Shown here: positions 57,901-64,000 of the stretch, one piece after another
How the letters are laid out: each line of letters opens with the position of its first letter
Numbering within the stretch: position 1 is the first letter of the stretch
From: Litoditis marina
Lineage: Eukaryota; Nematoda; Chromadorea; Rhabditida; Rhabditidae
Length of the DNA stretch: 64,000 nt
Reading direction: 5' to 3'
Assembly: GCA_964036275.1 (NCBI GenBank)
Contig: OZ038439.1
Location: 5,764,669 to 5,828,668 of the forward strand
Notes under the pieces: model-generated
The model's input: only the letters and a program-made list of their open reading frames with translations
Databases searched by the model: none
Told to the model about the DNA's origin: nothing
Position numbers and translations under genes: made by a program

Positions 57901-60900
57901 AGCGACAACACACGCTGTAGTCCTCTGAAAATTAGCAATCAACAATATGATAAACTTGAAATGAGAGAAAACAAACAAAAACCACAAGAAAAGGCAGAAA
58001 ACTAAGAAAATTCCGACGAATATCTTTTGGTGGACGACCGGATACCAATAACGGTTAGCGCGCAGCGGTCGCGTCGCGGCTGGTTCAAATTCTGGAGCGC
58101 CGCCAGCTTTTGCTAAAAACGCGAATTTTCGTTTTGTTTTTATATTTTTTTTATTCATTTCGCATGTGTTTTGTGTTTCATTACCTTTTTCAGTGTCTAA
58201 ATGCAATTCTCCATCATTACTGTTGTGTCGAGCATTGCTCGTCACCATTTTGTATTATAATTTATGAATGTTTTATTCAAATTTTCTTATCGCTTTTTTC
58301 AGTCAATCTGGGTATGCTTCCGAACGTCCGGCATCTTCACAGCAAGCTCAACTGAAGTGAGTGCGTATAGGTTTTGTATAACAACAGCTGCCATTTAATA
58401 TTTTGTGACTAGTAAGTTGAATAATTGAAGCTTGATGACCGTTATTCGGGCGCTCCGAGAAGAGGGAAGTCATTGTTATTATCCAATACATGTTTGAATA
58501 ATGGGGACTGTTTTTTTACGGATGAATTACTTTAGAATCTCTTGTTTTTGTGACTATTACAATCACGGCTGGGGGTAGGTAGGCCGCCACCCTGACTAAA
58601 CGAGACCTATTGAATACATTGTAATTAGTCACAAAGTAAAGTCATAATAATTTATATGAGTAGACCCGTTCGCTGATCAGTCAAAAACTAAAAATTTATC
58701 ATATTTCATAAAAACGTCAAGTTTTTAATTGCCCTCTCGAAACGAAACAAAACGAAAAAACGAAGCATGATCGTGAGTATTCAAGGGGAAAAACATCCCA
58801 TGCATCCCTTAAAGTTGTATATTTTCTCAAACAAACTATTAGTTCTATTGGTACCTTAATTTTTGACTGACCGCCAGCTCAAGGATAACCGAGTTTTCCT
58901 GTTTCGAGTGTGGGCTTATGTGATTAGATAGATAGTTTTCCCATTCTCCTGACATACATTTTACAGGTCATTACAAGAAATAATCGACGCGGAACAGTTC
59001 CTTGATCTCTCCTGTCGGTTATAGGGGCCACGCGCTAAAATGGATGTTTCGATTCGATGTTGGACTAGCTGTATAAAAAGATAGGTAGAATGAACCTTTT
59101 TCTTGCACAATCCTTTCACCATAACCTGAGATATTGTCATATACCAGTAAGGTCTAAGCGATGAAAATTAATTTGTTTTCAGATGTAAACTACAAGTGAA
59201 AATCTAGAGTTTTTCATCGAAAGTAGATCGATTTTCATCTTTTCGGCTGAAAAGTAGTCCGTTTTTCGAAATTTTCTGGCTATTCGAACAACCTTGCTGG
59301 TGTATGGATTGTGTATTTTGTACTTTTGATCAAGTAAAACTGAACGTATGGTAGATAGGTCTTGGTTAGAGATAAAGTTATATATTTTTCTAATTGTACT
59401 TAAATTTGTTGTTCTATTGCATTTCTAAGTTGATAGTTCTCACAATCTGACAGATTTCTCGCTACCGTGTAGTTGAAGTCAAAATCAGAAAGCCCTGATT
59501 GATGTGCATCTTGAAAATGTAAACAATGCGAGAACAAGATGAAAATTATCACGTTTGTAGATATCTATTGTAAACTTTGGTCTCAATTGAACTTTTCGTC
59601 CGAAATTTTTGACAATATTGTTTTTTACGTGTTTCCCGTCGCGGCCCATTCTCGGATGATCCGAAATTGGGCGCCCAAGTCTGAATCGCAGCCTCAACCT
59701 AAGCCCATTCCTGGATCATCCGAATGTGGGCGCGCACATTGTTTTTCATGGTCGCATTGTTGTTCATGTATATTTTGTAATTTCTGTTGATTTTGGACCA
59801 ATCAAGAAAAAATGAATTTATTCGATGTCTTTTATTGTTGTTTTATTAAATATCACGTTATTTACGGCTAAGCTCATCTCACGCACATTTCAACAGTCGG
59901 GAAATGTGCCGTTTTAACATTTTGAGCATGAATTAGCCAAATTTTTAGTTTGCACCGTCTTATATGGTATTCACCTCAGATTACAGGGCCATATTCAGTA
60001 GTTTATTGACTTCACTGCAAACGAATAATGATCATTGGACAGACTTGAATACTTGATCAATGTGACTGTCAACTGATTCACGATTAGCATTGAACTATAT
60101 TGCACTATTTAGTTTGTTTATTTAAAAAAGAGTCCCAGACATTCAATAAGAGTGAAAGAGGACATTTAGGACACATGCAACAAAAATAGAACAATACGTA
60201 GGTTTGCACAACAAAAATAGAACAATACGTAGGTTTGCACGGTAAACCACTCATACACACGCTAAAACCAGGATTTTATAATAAATGTGTTTTGTGAACC
60301 GTTGTGCAAACCGATGTATTGTTCTATTTTTGTTGCACACTCCCTACCTCGTATTGTGCACTTTGTGCTGAAAACGGTGAAACCGAACAAAACTCACACA
60401 CTTTCTGGTACCCCACTTTTCTAGTAATTGTTTTCTTTTAACTAGTTGTACTAGTACAATCAGCATAGATTAGAACAATCAGAATGAATTTTGAAAAATC
60501 CTGATAACTGGGCGAAGTTTCGAGTTCTCAAACGGTGTGCTCCTGCTTTTTCATTTTATTTTTGCCGCCAATTGACTTCTGGAATTGGCGTGATTCGCGA
60601 AAATTGTAAATACCACAAAACCGTATTTTTTCGCCTATTTCATGAAAACTTTCACTTTGCGAACAATCTGAGTCATTACAGTACAAGGCAAGCCTTTACT
60701 GATTTGGCGCCAACGGGCGCCAGCGTTTGGCGTCAATAATCATACATTTTACTCCAATTGGTGAAAAACAACAGGAACGAACGGTTTTGACCAATTAGCA
60801 CAGTTTCCGACGTTTTTTTTGTTCGGAAACAGTATTTTCAATTATGGCGCCAATCGGCGGATGAACGAGGCTTTCGGTGCCAAACAAAGAAATGTGGATA

Positions 60901-62420
60901 TTCAATCCGCTGGTCAACCAAATGTATAGTTTCGACCTCGGTGAACGAATCCGGTCGTTACCCCACTTCGCAAGCGTCGTTCTCATTTGGAGGTCATGAC
61001 GTCGCAAATTTTCCAGCTATTTTCCAGTGACATCACCAAACTTCCGGGGCCGCGCTAACTTTGGGGTTTACACATGTGTGCCCAATTTTAGCCGAATCGG
61101 CCCAGTAGTTAAAAAAATAATTTTCTATGCGGACATCAGACGTGGGACGAGGGACAACGGAAATTCTCATAACGACACGACAGCATAACTTTTTTTTCAA
61201 ACTGGACCGATTTAAATTTTTTACACAACATGTATATAATAGATCTCTAGCTCTCTCTTTCGTTAATTTTCGAAAAAAATGTATTATTTGATGACTTTTG
61301 TGGTTTTAAAGCTAAAAATCGGTGCGCAATGGCCAAACCACAACTCACACGCAGCGCTTCACGCTGCGCGCGATGGGAAATGATGCTCTACGCGTCGACA
61401 CCTCGAGCATCTCCATTTCAGATATACTCACCTGGATTTCCCTCTAATTATGCCAATGGTCTCGAGTGTGAATACGTCATCACTGCTCCACCTGGCTTCG
61501 TCGTATTCTTTGCATTGACAAGTGATCTCCAGTTCCCAGACCCCGCGAGTTCTATCAGCCTTTACAATAGTATCGCAGACACAGTTCCGCTTCTTCCAAG
61601 GTTAGACTGCAAATTCGAGGACATGCTCGAGTAAATGGTTTAAAAAGATTTATGCAACCTTGAATAACCAACTACAATTGGCGTTTTTTCTGATTTCAAA
61701 TATTTGTGTTCGTTTGAAGAGAGGCAACTTAGACTGCTAACATTTTTCGAGGGAATTCAATGAAGAGCTTATATCCTAGAAATTTCAACTGAAGTATTCA
61801 TGGAAAAAAATAATGATTCTATCCTATTGGACCTAGTTTTTCCATGTGCACACGTTGAGAGCGGTTGGCGCCATATCACATTGACTGTACTTCAAGACTG
61901 GAGCAATTATTGATTTAGTCGTGATAATTATTTGGTAGGGCTCTGTGCAAAATTGTCTTCTTCCGATTGCATCACTATTAGCCATTCGACTAATGCAACA
62001 CCCCCTTAAATTTATGTTGATTACAAAATAGTAGGTTTATTTCACAAAAATCACACACATATTATCTTATAGAAGGTCACGGGAATAACCCAAAGGAACG
62101 AGGTTACAACCCTCCCGTTTTCTGAGATTGGAGTCTAGGGGACTCTCGCGTACTTTACTGTGAATGAAGAGGCACATTAGGATATAAAATCGTGACATCA
62201 AAACAAAAAAGACCAAAACGAACAAATCATAGAATGTTAATCCTACATCTCTTTTAACTGTTATATAAAAGAGAATCTCTACTCTTCGTTTTCAGCCTAC
62301 ATTTTGGATTTCTTCATTATGATGCGTTCTACGCCTCGACAACGTCATCAATGAAAGTGAAGTTCTTCAGTGGAAGTTCGGACGAACACAGATGGACAGG
62401 AAATTACACTTCAGTTGATA
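48918..62420 (+). CDS. Locus F: CTLD-CTLD-CUB-CUB protein, 3' end outside window (first 419 codons)
   Basis: Exons 48918-48957 (signal peptide MKYLLCLLICVPLG), 49446-49501, 51993-52079, 52351-52489, 52831-52980 (CTLD1 to about residue 157), 53197-53330, 54009-54144, 54447-54566 (CTLD2, 158-287), 54970-55061 (linker), 61422-61600 and 62296-62420 (CUB1, IYSPGFPSNY, GLECEYVITAPPG). Four CUB2 exons are expected beyond 64000; none is present in 62421-64000. It is closest to locus B: CTLD2 end GYDEPALGNCVAISLVDD and linker SVIPPTCSSPSFFEGNGT. Intron 4 has a GC donor (CCTG/GCGAGT). Introns 2 (2.5 kb) and 9 (6.4 kb) are enlarged by repeats; apart from one tRNA-like segment I recognise nothing in intron 2. 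A short direct repeat (AACGCTTACA) precedes exon 4. The paired GATA promoter is intact. Confidence 0.88.
50745..50835 (-). mobile_element. tRNA-like segment (SINE or tRNA relic)
   Basis: On the minus strand GCGTGGCGCAGTGGTAAGTG is a good A-box and AGAGTTCGAGTCCCGCCTGG a good B-box/T-arm, but the acceptor ends do not pair. In intron 2 of locus F. Confidence 0.5.
52576..52672. repeat. Small hairpin repeat, copy 2
   Basis: GTGGTCCATTCG..TTAAACTGCAAT and ATTTGCAGTTTAA..ATTGGTCCAC form the same hairpin as 19238-19330. In intron 4 of locus F. Confidence 0.75.
53462..53909 (+). mobile_element. TTAA MITE, intact copy
   Basis: 448 bp, TTAA at both ends, termini AGAAACCGTTCCGCTATAAC and AGAATCCGTCCCGCTTTAAT. 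In intron 6 of locus F. Confidence 0.85.
55410..55675. repeat. GGTAACC-rich foldback repeat, copy 2
   Basis: Same order of GGTAACC, AACCGGTTTTT and CCGTACAAACTAACGGTAAA blocks as 48500-48745, with ends CCGGGTTTTTTGGTAA and CCAAAACCCCGG. Confidence 0.8.
56272..56433. mobile_element. CACCAG-type MITE, copy 2
   Basis: Termini CACACCAGTAAACTC and TTAACTGGTGTGTG are inverted repeats. The interior includes CAGACTACTTT and GGCTACTTTT. Confidence 0.75.
56557..56716. mobile_element. CACCAG-type MITE, copy 3
   Basis: It starts CAGTAAGGTTTGACTAAGCG and ends CAACCTTGCTGGTGTATG. The interior TAAAAGTAGTCCGTTTTTGA is shared with the copies at 20250 and 59140. Confidence 0.75.
58025..58110 (+). mobile_element. 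tRNA-like segment (SINE or tRNA relic)
   Basis: AATAACGGTTAGCGCGCAGC resembles an A-box region and CGGCTGGTTCAAATTCTGG a B-box. It is locally GC-rich; no cloverleaf closes. Confidence 0.4.
59140..59306. mobile_element. CACCAG-type MITE, copy 4
   Basis: It starts ATACCAGTAAGGTCTAAGCG and ends CAACCTTGCTGGTGTATG, with GAAAAGTAGTCCGTTTTTCG inside. Confidence 0.75.
60120..60470. mobile_element. Long foldback family, copy 2 (left side rearranged)
   Basis: CAACAAAAATAGAACAATAC is repeated in tandem on the left (33-bp unit, twice) and occurs inverted on the right (GTATTGTTCTATTTTTGTTG-like). The right end, CTCACACACTTTCTGG..CCCCACTTTTCTAGTAATTG, matches 38690-38730. Confidence 0.75.
60690..61150. 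repeat. GGCGCC-rich repeat related to 39640-40070
   Basis: TTTGGCGCCAACGGGCGCCA, then GAATCGGCCCAGTAGTT, TTTTCTATGCGGACA and CATAACGACACGACAGCATAAC-type blocks, in the order seen around 39900-40125. Confidence 0.65.
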
Positions 62421-63899
62421 GTATGCACTGATTCTCAGAAACAAAAAGAACTAACTACTGACTACATAAATAGACGTTTGTAGATTGGTAAATGTACGAG
62501 GAAAAATGAATGATCTCATAATTAACTTACCGAGATATTTGTTCAGGGTACTTCGCGCGGAGCGCGAAGTGCTCTGGGGGAGTTGTCTTAGGTTTGGCCA
62601 TTGCGAAATTATTATTTTTTTAATTTTTAATTGACAAAATCTTCGAATATAAGTTATTTTTCAAAATTGAGAAGTCTCGTTGTTGGAAAGTTCCGCCGTA
62701 ATGTGTCCCTACTTTCTACACCCTCCCAGAAAACCGTCCGGTTCGTATTGGAAAAACTACTGAACCAAATTGGCTGAATTTGAAAGAAGAAGTCTAGGTC
62801 AAAGCTTGCGCGCGCCAGATATCAGAACTATATCTGCTCATCGGCGTCAAAACGGAGAAAACACTAATTTTCGCCAATTAAGATTTTTCAAATTTATTGA
62901 GAAATTTGAATTCTCTCATTCAAAACTTGGATTCGTTTCTGGCCCCGGGCTCAGGCGCCAAATGGCTCCAGAACCTGTAGACATGACATCGTTAATGACA
63001 AATTTATCAGTGGAGCCAGTCGCATACGCCACTGAGCGCCAAAACCTGTGCACACACCATCATTAATTAAAAGTTTGAATTTTCGTTCAGCTTTTGAAGA
63101 AGTTAGGACACCAATGAAGAAATTTACATGATTCTGATCAAATTAAGGGGTTGAAAAAAACGTTCATATGAAAATGGAGAAAATTTAGTGATTAACAAGA
63201 AAATTTATTACTGTCGAGGCTAGAAATTAACATAGCGCATATAATAATTATTATAGATTAGCGCTGTGCGACGAGACAAAACGCAAGTAAATAAAATTTA
63301 GATGGTTGTACAAAATGTCCCCGGGACAGAACTTGATTCCCCGCGGGTCAGAACATGATTTCTTAATATTGGTGTCTGGCATCATTTAATGGTAACTTTT
63401 ATTTTTCTTGGCGGTCGTTGGAGATACGTCACGTTTTTTCAACGTTTTTTCAGTAATGAGTTCTATTTTTGAATGTGTTTTTTTTTCTGAGGCCGTACAT
63501 AACACATTTTCCACTAACCATGTATGTTGGATATAAAATCAAATCGAAGTGAAATCTTCCACTAGCAATTTTTTCTTGTACGGACCAAACAAAACTTTGC
63601 TACATAAACCGAACAAAGTTCATCCCATTCTACGGTTTTTTTAGTGTTTTTTCAGTTAAAGGGGGCCTGCATTGAATGCCAAATCTGAGTCGGTGAAATT
63701 TTGAAAATAGAACTTTGAATTGGACATTTCAGTAAGAAAATGATATATATCGAACGTCTCAGTTCGACTATTTATTTGAAAATTCGTTGCAGCCCCCTAA
63801 GATTGCTTGTTAATTTTGGAGTCTAAATTTATTCTTGCCCCAAAAAACGCAAGGTTCCAATAGCATGAAAGTTTTACAATTTTCAGTATATTGAAAAGC
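62421..63899. other. Intron 11 of locus F, no further exon seen
   Basis: I searched for the next expected exon (RPSGCNQG-type, 47 nt after TTTCAG) and found none. The stretch has GGCGCC/TCCGCCGTAATG repeat fragments near 62690-62780 in the inverse orientation to 40060-40110. The rest is AT-rich and unrecognised. Confidence 0.6.
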
Positions 63900-64000
63900 T
63901 TCATTGGGTGTAACGGATTGTTGTGAGAGTACAACTAGAAAAAATATAAAAATTGATTCAAAAAAGTGGGGGAACCAGCAAATATGTGAGCTGTGTTTGG
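63900..64000 (+). mobile_element. Start of a third copy of the long foldback family, cut by the window edge
   Basis: GAGAGTACAACTAG..AAAAAAGTGGGGGAACCAGC then GTGAGCTGTGTTTGG matches 38355-38400 and the outer TAGTTGTACTC block near 38745. Confidence 0.7.

Larger units (their letters stand above)
55062..61421. other. 6.4-kb repeat-filled intron 9 of locus F
   Basis: It separates the lectin/linker half from the CUB half. Contents: GGTAACC foldback, three CACCAG MITEs, a tRNA-like segment, a foldback of the 38355 family and GGCGCC repeat sequence. The 57720-58250 stretch has a 127-codon antisense ORF that overlaps a tRNA-like repeat; I do not regard it as a gene. Confidence 0.7.

Noticed and set aside
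57865..58248. 127-codon antisense ORF in intron 9 of locus F
   Set aside because: Part of it is a tRNA-like repeat translated, and the hydrophobic stretch comes from A/T-rich sequence; no homology recognised.

Overview
This is nuclear DNA from a nematode, most likely Caenorhabditis or a close relative. That is inferred from TTTCAG-type splice acceptors, AT-rich introns, the protein families present and the dense small foldback elements; no species is claimed. The window is a local array of one gene family: secreted proteins of about 540-552 residues with a short signal peptide, two C-type lectin-like domains (CTLD1, CTLD2), a Cys/Pro/Thr-rich linker and two CUB domains. Each complete gene has 15 coding exons with the same exon order and splice phases.

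Layout: locus A (228-8076, +) lacks exons 1-4, which lie left of the window, and its exon 7 is split by a LINE-like element. Locus B (8507-15238, +) is complete, 540 aa. Locus C (30491-16922, -) is complete, 540 aa, tail-to-tail with B. Locus D (32389-33306, +) is a decayed fragment holding only the last two CUB2 exons. Locus E (34715-47104, +) is complete, 552 aa. Locus F (48918-62420 and beyond, +) has exons 1-11; its CUB2 exons lie right of the window.

Shared regulation: E, F and C each carry two GATA sites whose starts are 16 bp apart, the proximal one ending exactly 28 bp before the ATG. B keeps the proximal site at 24 bp. This suggests one inherited compact promoter, plausibly read by a gut GATA factor.

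The remaining sequence is introns and spacers full of small mobile elements: a TTAA-flanked MITE family (four clear copies, one degenerate), a tRNA-derived SINE (six copies), several foldback families, a solo LTR nested in a MITE, G/C-homopolymer repeats and GCCGGC-rich clusters. The most unusual structure is a 514-bp inverted duplication inside gene A (arms 3864-4377 and 4402-4915, 24-nt spacer). It copies most of CUB1 exon 10 and its splice acceptor in antisense and is centred on a foldback element. I see no bacterial-style operon, CRISPR array, rRNA or convincing functional tRNA gene.
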